A stretch of DNA of 64,000 nt, from assembly GCF_017916325.1 (NCBI RefSeq), contig NC_090160.1, forward strand, positions 151,001 through 215,000, written 5' to 3'. The notes beneath the pieces are model-generated. The model saw only the letters and a list, made by a program, of their open reading frames with translations. It did not search any database and was not told the DNA's origin. The DNA comes from Leishmania martiniquensis (taxonomy: Eukaryota > Euglenozoa > Kinetoplastea > Trypanosomatida > Trypanosomatidae). The position numbers and the translations under genes were made by a program. Below, in pieces: positions 33,163 through 44,828 of the stretch. The stretch's first letter is position 1. The number at the start of each line of letters is the position of its first letter.

Positions 33163-35133
33163 TCACGACTTGCCGGCGCTCACCTGCGGCGTGGTGACGA
33201 GTCCGACAAGGTCGCAAAACAGCTTGTTCTTGGACACCCCGGCGAAGGTGCCCTCGACAGCAACCTGGCCCTTCTCTAGCACAATTATGTGGTCCGCTTT
33301 ACGGATCATGCTCAGCTTGTGTGCGAACATGAGCACCGTGTGCTGCCGCTTCGAGCCCTTCGCCTCCTCGATCAGGCGCGCGATAGCCTCGTGCACCACC
33401 ACCTCACTCTCGCTGTCTAGCGCCGACGTCGCCTCGTCCAGAATGGTGATATGCGGGTTGCGCATAAGAGCGCGCGCGATGGCGATACGCTGCTTCTGTC
33501 CGCCAGACAAGCTGCGGCCGCTTTCGCCCACGAATGTGTCGTATTCCTCTGGCAGCGCAGAAATGAATTCGTGCGCGTTGGCCTTTCGAGCCGCCTCGAC
33601 GATGGAGGTGTATAGCCAGCGATCGATCGGGTCATCCCACTTGCGGCCTGGGGCGCCATAGGCGATATTCTGCGCGATGGACCCGCCGAACAGGACCGGT
33701 TCCTGGCCAACGTAGCCAATGCGCTCGTGCAGCCACTGTGAGCTGATGTCTCGGAGGTCGTGCTCGCCAAGCTGTACCACTCCAGCCGTCGGCTCGTACA
33801 GCTTCAGCAGTAGCATGGCCAAGGACGACTTGCCGGAGCCGCTGCTGCCGACGATGCACGTGCAGCGGGACGGTTCGATGGTGAGGTTGATATTTCTGTA
33901 GACCAAGGCCTCCGGCCGCGTAGGGTATGCGAAGGACACGTCTTTGAGCGTCACGCGCCAGTCGCACGTGATCGGCGTCAGCTGCTTGCACGCTGTCTGC
34001 TCCTCCTTCACCGCATCAGCCTTGTCTAAAATATCGAAGAGACGCAGTGAGGCGCCATAGCCCTTGTTGATCTCGGTGGCCAAATTCGTCAGTCCCATCA
34101 GCCCGATCCCGCAGTATACCGTGTAAAGCATAAAGGAGAAGAGAACGCCAGGGGTGAGCTGGCCAGAAGCAACGAGCATCGAGCCGGCCCACATGATGCA
34201 GTACATGGCACCGTACCCGACCGTCTGCAGCGATGCGACGTACACCGAGTTCCAGCGCACCATACGCATGCTTAGATCGAAGACACGCTGAACGTTCTTA
34301 CTGTACCAGCACTCCTCCTGCGCCTCGGCGCCGAAGGACCGGACAGTGCGGATATTCGACAGCCGCTCCTCGGCGACGGTACCCATGTCGGCGAGGGCGT
34401 CCTGTACATTGTGCTGCAGCTTTCGAACATAACGGCCGTACGAGCCGGCAAAGATGGCCACCGGTGGGATCATGCATACAATCACACTCGTCAGCAGCGG
34501 TGAGTAGTAGAGCATCACGGTGATGCTGCCCATCGTCTGCAGCAGATTCTTGCTGCCATTCGTCACCGCCTCCGTCAGGGAGCTACCGACGACGTTGCAG
34601 TCCATGGAGAGCCGCTGCACGAGCGCGCCGGTGCGGTTCTCGGCGGAATCGAAGAATGCCGTTGGCTGCCGCAAGATGCCGCTGTACAGGGCGCGACGCA
34701 GCTTTGCAATGATGTTCTCGCCTGCGTAGCCGATACAATACAACCGCAGATAATTGCCCAACGCACACAGACCAAAACAACACAGCAGCTGCATCGACGT
34801 GCCAAGCGGCATCTGCCCTTTGCTCGCGAAGTCGATGAGCGCCCCAAAGCCTGCGGGGATGGCGAGGGTGGCCGCGCTGTAGGTGCACACACCGACCACG
34901 GCGCCGGCTATAAACGGTGCCTGGTCCCACGCAGAACGCAGATACCGGGCAAAGGACCCCTTCCGTGCCACCGGCTCTGTCACATAGATGGGGCTCTTGC
35001 TCGCCGTCGGGCGCTGCGCTGGCGTCGCTTTGCCGTAGTCCGTGCGCAGGCGGATGTCAGAGGCGAGCCGCCGCACACTCGTCAAGGCAGCGCGCGAGAC
35101 GGGCTGCCACACAAGCCGCGAGGAGCTCCGCAT
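33163..35133 (-). CDS. Mitochondrial-type ABC half-transporter (ABCB family)
   Basis: Encodes 656 residues from ATG at 35133 (MRSSSRLVWQ). The N-terminal 60 residues are rich in Arg, Ser and Ala with few acidic residues, as in a mitochondrial presequence. A transmembrane domain with about six helices fills roughly residues 70-365. The single C-terminal nucleotide-binding domain has Walker A GSSGSGKSS (about residue 428), signature LSGGQ (about 541), Walker B ITILDEATSALDSE (about 564) and the switch histidine in MFAHK (about 601). All key residues are present, so it should be active as a dimer. It resembles the ABCB8/ABCB10/Mdl1 type of inner-membrane exporters. The substrate cannot be told from sequence. 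The frame is open further upstream, but only from a TTG and across the predicted splice acceptor, so that extension is rejected. Confidence 0.92.
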   Translation of the reverse strand: MRSSSRLVWQPVSRAALTSVRRLASDIRLRTDYGKATPAQRPTASKSPIYVTEPVARKGSFARYLRSAWDQAPFIAGAVVGVCTYSAATLAIPAGFGALIDFASKGQMPLGTSMQLLCCFGLCALGNYLRLYCIGYAGENIIAKLRRALYSGILRQPTAFFDSAENRTGALVQRLSMDCNVVGSSLTEAVTNGSKNLLQTMGSITVMLYYSPLLTSVIVCMIPPVAIFAGSYGRYVRKLQHNVQDALADMGTVAEERLSNIRTVRSFGAEAQEECWYSKNVQRVFDLSMRMVRWNSVYVASLQTVGYGAMYCIMWAGSMLVASGQLTPGVLFSFMLYTVYCGIGLMGLTNLATEINKGYGASLRLFDILDKADAVKEEQTACKQLTPITCDWRVTLKDVSFAYPTRPEALVYRNINLTIEPSRCTCIVGSSGSGKSSLAMLLLKLYEPTAGVVQLGEHDLRDISSQWLHERIGYVGQEPVLFGGSIAQNIAYGAPGRKWDDPIDRWLYTSIVEAARKANAHEFISALPEEYDTFVGESGRSLSGGQKQRIAIARALMRNPHITILDEATSALDSESEVVVHEAIARLIEEAKGSKRQHTVLMFAHKLSMIRKADHIIVLEKGQVAVEGTFAGVSKNKLFCDLVGLVTTPQVSAGKS

Positions 35134-35174
35134 GTTTCCGATGAAGCAGGGTGAGGGGAGAGAGTACCTGACGA

Positions 35175-35190
35175 CTGCAAAAAAGAGGGA
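35175..35190 (-). promoter_or_regulatory. Predicted trans-splice acceptor of the ABC transporter gene
   Basis: The minus strand reads a short pyrimidine tract (complement of 35179-35190, ending in six T) followed by AG at the complement of 35175-35176. The 5' UTR would be about 41 nt. This site also argues against starting the protein upstream. Confidence 0.45.
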
Positions 35191-36335
35191 GTGAGCGAGG
35201 GCCACTCGGGCACGCGAGTGTGTGTGAGGGAGAAGAGAGAGAGAATCGACGAGAACGAGACGCCGCTGGGCTTGGGTGCGCCCCTGGGTGTGTGCGTGTG
35301 TGTGTGTGTGGTGTGTGAAGAAAAGCTCGCGCGCAGCGACGAGATACAGGTCAAAGGAAACCAGCAGAGGGGAGCGCAAAGAGATCCGCCCCTGTTGGGC
35401 CGATGGCGGCGGTGAATAGGAGGGGAGGGGGGGAAGCGATATGGAAGCCGCAAAGGAAAGGGAGTGCGTCGAGTGGTTCCCTTTCGCGCCCGCGTTCGGG
35501 AAGGATTCGAGTGACCGTAAGAGATGAAGACAGAAAATATGCACAATGAGCGGGAGCAAAGATGGAGCTGCACGCCACAGAAAACCGCAGCGAAGGGGAG
35601 AATGAGGGGAAGTGGAAGACTGAGGCCGGATGTGACGCGTGCGTCAGAAAACGCCCAAGGTGTGTGCGTCCTCGACACGGTGGCACAGTTCGCCATGGTC
35701 CCCATGCCCCCCCTCCGCATGGCAGAGTACAGAGTCTGACCATGCGCGGGAGCATTGCCGGAATGCGAAGCATGCAGGAGGAAGAGATGGAGAGAAGAGC
35801 TGCGAACGCCTCTTTACGCCTTGTCGTCAAGCCCCTCTTGCTGGCAACCCTCTTCCTCCACTAGTGCACTCGACGAGAAGCTGGTGTGTGTGAGCGCACA
35901 AGAGAAAGGGAGGCGAACGTCACTCCTCAGCTGCGTCCACACCCCACACATCCGCCACGGTGCGTGTCACATGGAGCCCGTCCATCACAGCAAAGCGCGT
36001 ACGCAGCCTGTCGACGAAGAATATCACAAGGGACAAAAGAGCGTTCACACTTCTCTCTGCTCCACTGCTGCCGTTGCGCCTCCCTCCTCCCTCCCGCCCG
36101 CCTTCCCCCTCCATCGGCCAGGGACTGTTTGTTCGTGTGCGTGTGCCTCTTTGCCCTGATTCGTAGATTTTACCATATTTTTTTTCTTCTGTCTTTGCCT
36201 TTGTGTGTCTGTGTGTATGTGTGTGTGTGTGTTTTCAATCGTGCATATTTTCTCTCTTCCCTCTTCCCTTTCAGCGGTGTTTCCCCTTCTTCTTTCTTCT
36301 TTCGTTGTTCCGCAGTATGTGCGTAATCATTTGTT

Positions 36336-36351
36336 TATATATATATATATT
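36336..36351. repeat. (TA)n microsatellite
   Basis: About seven TA units in the non-coding region downstream of SCD6. Confidence 0.85.
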
Positions 36352-38272
36352 GTCCCGTTTTTTTCCCGCTCAGCTTCCCTCACTGGCTCGTACTCTCTCC
36401 AAGATCATACAGGAGGTGGGAGGGAGGGAGGGAGGGCATTCGTAAAGGGAATGCATGAAGGGAGCGACGGAAGAAAAAGAAAAACACACTTGCGGCACAA
36501 TAAGAACGCAAAGAGCCGGCCCTTTACCAGCATACATACATACGCACAGACACACACACAGAAAGAGAGAGGTGGGGGGGACAGAAGAAAAGGGAAGGCG
36601 CACACACGCACACACACACATCGGTGTACCTGGAGAAGCACACATGCGCACACGCCATCGACGAGAGAGGGGGGCCGGGGAGAGCAAGAAAAAGAAACAG
36701 TTGATGGTGGCATAATGGAACGCGAGCACCACACCGCCTTTTTCTCTCCACCCCCCTAAACTTTAACGTGTATGTGCGTGCATTCACTTCGCCTCCGTCT
36801 CGTCTCATCTCGTGGAATTATGGCGCTATTTGCCTCCTGCGATTCCTTTTGCTCTGTCGTGCCCCGTTTTTTTTAATTTTGCACTTCTCCGAGCCTCCAC
36901 ATTTTTCTGGTTGCGGATGCCGACAAACTTTGCACGCATTTCGTGTGATCGCTCGATCATGCGCGTGTCTCGGCCGGCGGGAGCAGAGGCGCGTGCGTAT
37001 GTGTGCGTGTGTACGCGTACGTGTGCCTTTATGTACGAGAGAATGCAATCGATGACAAAATGGTGGGGCAACGGCTTTTTTTCTGTGCCTGAGCCTTGAC
37101 CGCCTCTTCTCACCCTGGCCGCTCTCCCCGTGCGCCACGCCCATATGCTCTTGGTGCCCCTGTGTGCAGTGCAGCACATCGAGAACGATGTGACGCGAAC
37201 GTTCTTTTTTTTTTGCTTTTTGGCCTCCCTGTCTCTTCCGCTCTCTCTCTGCCGTTCCTTTTTGCATGCTACTTGGCCTACGGCGAGTGTTTCTTCCTTC
37301 TATGCCGCTCTTGCCTGAGTGGGCTTCGGTACGCGCAAGCACACACGCACACAAACACACACGAGCGTCCGTGCGGGGGTAGCGAGCAAGAAGAGAACGA
37401 TGTGAGACTCAACTCCGCCCCCCCCGCTCTCTCTCACCAGCTCCAGGCTACTTTTTCTACCTCTTCCCAACACTCCTCCGTCGGCGGCGCTCGCCTAGCG
37501 CGGGAAGTCGGAAGACGCAGAGTGAGAGAGGAACGTCGCTGAGTGGCAGGAGGGTTGAGGTCATGGGGCCGGCACTCATCAAAGCCTATAAAATATAAAA
37601 AACAGAAAAAAGTGGGAAACAACGGACTAAGAGAGAAAAAGGGGGGAAGAGGGGAAACGCTTCGCATTCATTGGGACGGCATCAGGGCACGTGGCAGGCA
37701 CATGCAGACGCATGCACGCGTGCTCCCTTCCAGAGTCAGAAAGCCTGAGAGAGATGGGAGGGAGGGAGAGGGGGAAACAAAGAAGACGATATCATTCAGG
37801 ATACCACACATCAGAAGTACGACAACAACAAGATGGGAAGAGAGAGAGAGATGGACAGAGAAGAAAAGGTCCGTCATGAAAAGCAAACAAGGTGACACGA
37901 AACATATAGAGACAAGCGAAACAAAAAAAAGAGGAAGAGAAACGGAGCGAAAAAAATCACTGCCAAACGGACGTATGCACCCCCCCCTCCCTCCCCTCTC
38001 CATACACACACGCACCCCCACCAAGACACACACAAACACAAAGCGCTGCCAAACATACCGGCGTGGCAGTCGCCTTCGACCCCGCGTGGGGGGAGGGGGG
38101 AAGAGAAAGGCGGGAAGGAGGGGAGGTCAAAACCCACGCACGCGCAAGCTCGGGCGCACACCTACACACGCATCGACCAAGGTCGAGAGAAAGAGGAAGA
38201 GAGGAAGAAACGGAGACGGATTTAAGCCTTAATGTTTTCCCTTTCCTTTTTTCTTCTCAAGTTATCGCACAC

Positions 38273-38304
38273 ACAGACAGACAGACAGACACACACACAC
38301 ACAC
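38273..38304. repeat. Compound (ACAG)4-(AC)8 microsatellite
   Basis: Four ACAG units (38273-38288) are followed by eight AC units (38289-38304), then a GA-rich tract. Confidence 0.9.
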
Positions 38305-41300
38305 AGGGGAGAGAGGGAGAGAGGGAGAGAGAGAACTACACCGAAAAGCCATACGAAAAAAAACAAAAACGAAAAAAGAAAGGCAAAAAGGGAGGAGGAG
38401 AAAAGCCGAGACGAAGAGAGACGGATGAGGTCTCGCTGATCGCTACCTGTGCACAGAGACACAAACACACGCTGACACAGACAGGCATACGGAGAGAAGG
38501 GCAGAGCCGCAGAACAAACTAAACCATACGGGACGAAAAACAAAAACTCACAGCTAAAAAAAGAGACCACACACGCAACAAAAAAAAACGCGACAGAGAG
38601 AGATGGAGGCATTTGGAAGACACCCATCGGCGTTGACGTGTGTGCAGATGCGCCTTCAAAACCGGGGGAAGGAAGAGGAAGCAAGCAAGGTGAAAAAAAA
38701 AAACATAAACCCACGCACATGGCATGCATACTACTCATCGTGCACGTGCGTGTTTGTATGAGAGAGGCATCGAGTCGAAAATAAATAAGAAATGAAGAGA
38801 CTGGCAGCGATGAATGAGTAACATCCGAGCTTCCCCCTTTTTTATTCTTTCCTGGGCATCTCCGGGAAACATGCGTGAGGAATGACGATACGTTTGTATG
38901 CGTGTAAAGTGTGTGCATGTGTGCGTGTGCTTGAGAAGTTTTGGCGGATACATAGGGTAAGATAGCGGTGACATTAGACACACACGCACACATTGCAGGC
39001 CGCCATACACTTCGCCTCTTCAGATACTTTGGCAGACACATAAAGTTTAAAAAAAAGAGATCGAAACTCACATAAAGTCTCCCACAGATCGCTTCCATCT
39101 TTTTTTCCGCTTTTAGTGTGCGTTTGTTTGTTTGTTTAATCGCCCGTGCCGCCTTCTCATCTTCTCTTCGTATCTTTGCTTTTGGTCTCGCCTTTCGCTT
39201 TCTTTTGTTTTTCCACGTGCGGGGGAAAAAACGAAACGAAACGAGCGCCAAACCCCACACAGGTGTTAGCGCGCGCCTGCGCGTGAACAGGAGCGACGGG
39301 GCGGATGCAGGGGCGCCAACGCAGTCACTTGTCCAGCTCACGCCCGCATTCGCAGAGTAGCATGAGAGAGTCCCCGAAGGGCTCGCCCGTACCCCCCCTC
39401 CATAGCAGTACCCTTCAGTTGCGACCGTCATACCACCCCCTGCTACCCGCTCTTTGATTCATTTCTGTTCTCTTCTCCCTTTTTTCAGGGTCCGCAACAG
39501 GGCAGCGGAGAGGGCGTGCTAAAAGAGGCAAGCAGCTACCCAACGCCATGCAGACACGCACTAGGGCACAGGCACGCATTAGCACACGCATGTAGAGCAC
39601 TTACCCTCCGCAGCTACGCCACACGCGTATGCGGCTACATGCCGAAGCGCAGCAGACGCATGCAGGCCCCTCCAGTCACGCAGAGCCCCGCCTCCTCCTG
39701 CGCACCCGCACACACGCGCTCAAAGAAGAGTCAAGCAAACACGTACGCACACCTCAGCACCTTTCGTTTGATTACCCATGTACACGCACGCGCTGCCTGC
39801 CCCTTCAGCTACGCCCGCATGCGATTGCTCAATGCGCTCCGGTCTCCTCTTTCGCTTTTCTAATCTGGCACAGGGCGTAGCGATCTTCTTTTTTTTTGGT
39901 GGGGCGCCTGAGAACGGCGAGAGGTGAGCAGGCAGGTGGAGGAGTGGCTGTGGTGGAAATGGCGAAAGCGAAGTGATGAGTGGTGCAGGGATAGCAGTGT
40001 ACACACGAAAGAGAAAGAAAGCGGCGTACATTGTGAGGGAGCAGAAAGAAAAAAGAGAAGACAGTCCCGGCAGACGTCGACGGCACACCATCGCGTGCTC
40101 TTCCAGTCACGACACAGAGAGCGGCACACGCAAACAGGCACACAACTGCTTGTGGCTCCTCGCCCGTCGGCCATACTTTCATTGCCGCTTTGAAACGCTC
40201 TCCCCCGCCCTCTTTTTTTCCTCTGCGCGCTTCTTTTGCCCTGCGCTCTTCTCCCACGATTCCGACCTCCCTCATTCTCCTACCGCACACACACACACTC
40301 CTCTATCTCTTTTTTCTTCTTCTGCTGGCAGGCGAAAAAAGGGCGACCGCTTCTTCTCTTGACAGCAGCTCACCTGCATAACGCCCTCGGCGTTCCTCTC
40401 TTTGTTCTCCCACTTCTCTCTTTTTTTATTGATGCGCCCCGCTCGAGTCGACCCCAAGGCATGTGTGAAGAAAAGCACACGTGTATAAGCACGGTGTCAC
40501 GTGCCTGCTGCTGTTGTGTGTGGGTGTGAAGACGCGTGTGTAGAGAAGCGGACAGATAATTGGCACGCGCACGCGGACACAAACGTGCACATAGAGAGAG
40601 TGAGGTGTGACACAAAAACGCAGCGAAGGGGAGAAAAAGGAAAAGCGCGCGCGGCCGCAGTGTCCCACGACGAGGCGTAATGGAAGAAGAAACGAAGCGC
40701 GCAAATAAAAAAAAGAGAAGGCGTTTAGCAAAGTGAGCAACAAAAAAAAAAACGAAAAAAGCGGAGAGGGTAAAGGCCCTTTCCTCTTCACCTCTCTTCT
40801 CTCCTCACCTCTTCTCTTGTTGTTTCTGCAAGCGGTACAAGGCACGAGAAAGAGAGAGAAGAGGAGAAAAAAAAACTGCGCGAGTTGGGCCGCACACACA
40901 CCCATCAAGAGAGGGAGGGAAAAGCAAAACAGCACGCAGGCACGCGCTCCAACAGACACACGCACATACACAAACACAGACACAGACATACAGTCACACA
41001 CACACACGCACATCGAGAGAGAGGGAGACAAGGATGACAGAAAGAGAAAATGCCTGTGACGATGGTGGAAGTGATGATGCCGGTGGCTGTGGTGTTGCGA
41101 TACGAAAGAAGAGTCGGAAAAAAATCCTTTCGAACCAAAATGAAGACCAGGAAGAACACATAAAAGGAAAGAAAAACACCACGCACACACACGCACAGGT
41201 TTGTGCCGAAAGGACAATCAAAGAGGCGGAAGAATGCAGAGGAGGAGAAGAGGGGAGGCACCAGCATGCGCGACAACGAGGAGAGAGGGAACATCGTGTG

Positions 41301-42586
41301 ATACGAGAGAAAGGGAGAAAGACCGTGCGGACCTAGAAGAAGGAGGCCGAGGAAAGAGAGCTCTCAATGGCAGTACGGCGGTACAGGCAGCGTCGGGCGA
41401 ACGGAAGGTGCGACTTTGGGCGGTGGTGCTGGGCAATGCAGCTGTCCTTTGCTTGCCACTCTGCCTCTCTCGTTGATTTCACGCCTGGGCCTCGTACCAA
41501 GGTGGAGGCGGTGTAGCGTACGCACTCAGGTGGAGAGCGCAGTCACCTGCGCACACACCAACGCACCAGCAGACACACGACGGATGCGAAGAGGAAGCGC
41601 GACACAATGGGAACAGCCTCCGTGAAAGTCCATCGGAGGGGAAAGGGGTGGGGGAGCCGCTTTATATCCGGGGAGAGAAAAAAGAAGGAAACAGGAAACG
41701 AGACAAAAAAGAAAACGTGAAACATAAGAAGTTCTCGCGGCTCCTCCGCTGTATGTTGCCTGATGTGTTTCTATGCGTGTGTGCAAGCGTCCTTCCATGT
41801 GCGTACATGCTCCTCCACTCAGCGTTCGTTCGTGGGAGTAGCAGTGAGGCATGCACGTAGAGGCTTGCGTACATCTTTGCAGAGGAACACATACACATAT
41901 GTCGCAGTCAACGTTGACATAATCCTTCTTTCGCCGGGGGGCAGCATCGCATGGGCGCTACGAGAGAGTCCCCGATAGAGCTAAAGAGATCGAGAGAGCT
42001 GCAGTGCACCCGGTGCAAGGGGGGGAAGGGGGCCGGACGAGATGTGAGGCCGACGCTGAGGAAGAGGAAAGCGCGCACACGGGCAAAAAAGGATCAAGGA
42101 CCACCAGAGTGGGGAGATGGGGCTGACGTGCGCCACTCTTTTCCCTCCTGCCCCTCGCCCTCGCCTCCTCACGGCAGCACACGTCCTCCTGATTGTTGCA
42201 TCTCGCGCAGATAGCCCGAAGCTAGGTCCTCTTCGTCGGTAGAAGGGGTAGCGCGCGAATGCAAGGTAGGGAGGCTTCGCTCTCGCTCTCCTTTTCCCGA
42301 GTGCCCCTCCCCCTGTCGCCGCTCTTTTTGCAATGTGGCGACCTTCACGAGTTCGAGGAGGATGTGGCGGTCAGAGGGGGGGACAGCTGGCCCCCGCCAT
42401 ACGACAGATGTTTTTCCCTTTTGTTACGTGTCGTGTCGTAGGCGCACCCGCGTTATGCCATACGCGGAGAGGTCAGAGCGGGGAGGAGAGGTGAAGAGAG
42501 GAGGAGGAGCCGGAGTGGGCGCCCTTGACGACACCACCCTCGCACTTCCCCCCCTCAGCCTCGCTCCCCCGTTTTCCTCGGCGTGC

Positions 42587-43465
42587 TTAACGCTGCTGGT
42601 AGCGTCCGCGACCGCCGCGTCCACGACGGAATCCGCGCATGCTGCTCACCATCTCCGAGCCGAAGGTCTCCGTGTCTGCCTTGCGCATCTCGGCGCGATT
42701 CATGCTGTTCTTCTCCTTCTGATCGCATGAGATGTTGTCAAAGAAGTTACTCTTGTTGTACGCCTTCGCGTGCGACTTCGCGTCCTCCTTCGCCTTCTCG
42801 AACTCGCTCTTCTTCTTCTCAAACTCCTCACGGCACTTGGTGAAATCGAAATCGCCCTCGAACTTCTCCGTCGCCCCAACCTCGGCGGGCTTGAAGTCCT
42901 GTCCAGTGTGGTAGTCGCGGTGGTTGCGGCGGTAGTTTCCAGAGCCGCCGCGACCGCCGTAGCCACCACGGTTATTGCGGTTGTTATTGCCGCCGCCGCC
43001 GCCGTTACTGTTGTTGTAGCGGCCAGCGCTGAAGCCACCACGGCGCGCGCCACCCCCGCCGCGGCTGTACGAGGTAGCCTCGTCGTAGAAGGAGCGGCTT
43101 GCGCGAGCGGCAGCGCTGCTCGCCCCGCCCGACGGTGCAGGAGGCGCGGCTGTGGCACGTCCTCCACGACTGCGAGAGGGGGCATGCACCTCCACAATGG
43201 CAGGGTCGCGCGCCTGCGGAGAGCGCTTATCGCGGTAAACCGTTAGGTCCTTGATATCAGATCCGCGGAACACAATGAACTCGAACAATTGCTCTGTCGG
43301 CGGCACCTCATCTACGCCGCCGCCCTTGCGGCCCTCAGTGCCGTAAATGCGAACATTGGATAAGCTTACGGTGTTCTCATCGGTGTTGATAGCGTGCAGC
43401 TGCCCCTCATAGCGAATCTCACTCTTGCTGATGAGGTTGATCATATCGCCTAAGGAATTGTGCAT
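42587..43465 (-). CDS. SCD6: SCD6 / LSM14-type mRNP granule protein
   Basis: Encodes 292 residues, ATG at 43465 to the stop at 42587. The N-terminus is a divergent LSm14-type domain (about residues 3-78, with ISKSEIRYEGQLHAIN and an FRGSDIKDL ending). A Gly/Asn/Arg-rich middle with RGG-like repeats follows (about 100-190), then an FDF box (KFEGDFDF, near 200), a charged Glu/Lys helix, an FFD box (SNFFDNIS, near 240) and a TFG box (ADTETFGSEM, near 265), ending in RGG repeats. This is the full SCD6/RAP55/LSM14 layout. The family represses translation and binds the helicase DHH1 and decapping factors in P-bodies; FDF and TFG are the usual contact sites. Together with the three RRM proteins it makes this a neighbourhood of mRNA regulators. 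The long 3' non-coding region suggests its own mRNA is tightly controlled. Confidence 0.95.
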   Translation of the reverse strand: MHNSLGDMINLISKSEIRYEGQLHAINTDENTVSLSNVRIYGTEGRKGGGVDEVPPTEQLFEFIVFRGSDIKDLTVYRDKRSPQARDPAIVEVHAPSRSRGGRATAAPPAPSGGASSAAARASRSFYDEATSYSRGGGGARRGGFSAGRYNNSNGGGGGNNNRNNRGGYGGRGGSGNYRRNHRDYHTGQDFKPAEVGATEKFEGDFDFTKCREEFEKKKSEFEKAKEDAKSHAKAYNKSNFFDNISCDQKEKNSMNRAEMRKADTETFGSEMVSSMRGFRRGRGGRGRYQQR

Positions 43466-43487
43466 TTTGTTGGACGTTGCTGTATTG

Positions 43488-43522
43488 CTGCGTTGGCGAA
43501 AAACAAGAAAAAAGAAAAAGAG
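43488..43522 (-). promoter_or_regulatory. Predicted trans-splice acceptor of SCD6
   Basis: The minus strand has a strong T/C tract (complement of 43495-43522) followed by AG at the complement of 43488-43489. This gives a 5' UTR of about 22 nt. A second AG at the complement of 43480-43481 is possible. Confidence 0.5.
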
Positions 43523-44828
43523 AGAGAGTGGCTGATTGATGTGAGATGATAGCCAACGTATGAGTGTTCCTACAAGCTGTGATGATGATCCCCTCGCATA
43601 TTAGGTGGGATGGGTGTGTACGTGTGCTTCTGTGCTAAATTCAAAAGGGGAGGGAGGGGGCGACAGAAGGAATGGTGGCGGGGTACACAGCGGGGAGGGG
43701 GAGTAGAGGGGAGGGGGGAATGAAAGGGGGCAGATGAACACAAGAGGTGGGGAGAGCGGCTTCGTGTGTGAGGTGAGCGGAAAACGAAACTCAGTGTTCA
43801 GTGATAGAAACAGTGTTGATAAGAATAGGTGAGAGTGAAAAAGCTGAGGTAGACGTATGGGCGGTGGTGCCAGCGCCATCGCGCGTCAACGGAGATGCGT
43901 GGGTGAGCAGGCAGTATGAGATGAGGGCAAGAGAAGGGGAAACATGCCAGAGCAGAGGAAAAGAAAGGTCCAAAGAGAGGGGGTTGAAGAGAATGCCATA
44001 GGCACGGTAGCCAGAGGAGGGGCACGCCGAGGCACGTACACGCACGCTCACACACATCTGGCGTGTGCGCATACTTGATCGATACAGACGAGGGAAGAGG
44101 GGGGCGAGCAGCTTCGTGAGAGGTCAGATGGACCAGAGAGAGAGGGGCAAAATAAGAAAAGTGATTATACGCACAGTCTGCAGGTTGCGTCACTGTCACT
44201 GCCTTCTCTCTCTCTGATCGCTGTTGTTGCTGGGTTGGGTTCCGTCAGTCTGATAACCTTCGGGTATGAAGAAGGACATGCAGGATAATCGTCGCACTCA
44301 TACCAATGCTCACTCGCACACACACACAGCGTCCACTTCCCTTCGAACAGCAGCGCTGGTCATCACTGCATCGTTGGGCTGTGCCACGCGCACACAGATG
44401 CAGACAAATGCATACGTTCCTCAGGGCCGTTGGAGTGATCAGCACCAACTGCAAAGTACCCCCGTCGACCTTGAGAAGTCGCCTGCAGACGTGTCGTAAA
44501 CCACCCAAGGCTCCTCCAAGAGCGTCGTCAGCGGGGACGGTTGACAGGAAAGGGGCGGGTGTCGTTGAGGTGTCGGGGGGGCTTCATAATGTACATATAG
44601 GGGGAGCATCGAGTGCTTGGAGAAAGGGAGAAGAACACGTCATGAAGAGCGCTGCCAAGAGCGAAACCGAGCAGCGGTCCTGCCCAAAGGAGGGTGGATC
44701 TCTGGGTCGCGTGGCGTACGCGGCTTCCGAGAGGAAGGGATGGCACAGCCCCCCCGCCCGCTACAAACGGCAACAGCTGGAGGGGGCAAGAAACAAGAAA
44801 GGGAAAAAACAAAGAGTACCTTCACCGC
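43523..44828. other. Non-coding region between the armadillo-like gene and SCD6
   Basis: About 1.3 kb. Bases 43620-43750 are a purine-rich stretch as printed. The part from 44220 to 44828 is more complex and is probably the 3' UTR of the gene ending at 44829. No gene seen. Confidence 0.6.

Larger units (their letters stand above)
35191..42586. other. Long non-coding region (about 7.4 kb) downstream of SCD6
   Basis: No credible gene is seen on either strand. Open frames are translations of CA repeats, purine runs or T-rich tracts. It contains (TA)n at 36336-36351, a compound (ACAG)4-(AC)8 repeat at 38273-38304, many A and T homopolymers, and blocks of more complex sequence near 39250-39360, 39540-39860 and 41330-41560. 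The side nearest 42586 is the probable 3' UTR of SCD6, which would be unusually long. The side near 35191 holds the upstream region of the ABC transporter gene. Confidence 0.6.

Noticed and set aside
32891..33661. Plus-strand frame of 256 codons
   Set aside because: Overlaps the ABC transporter's nucleotide-binding domain in antisense; Ser-rich composition is a codon shadow.
35134..35559. N-terminal extension of the ABC transporter by 142 codons
   Set aside because: It begins with TTG, consists of His/Thr repeats from CA tracts and crosses the predicted splice acceptor.
38262..39431. Minus-strand frame of 389 codons
   Set aside because: Ends in a translated CA repeat (VCVCLSVCLC) and contains long low-complexity stretches; not protein-like.
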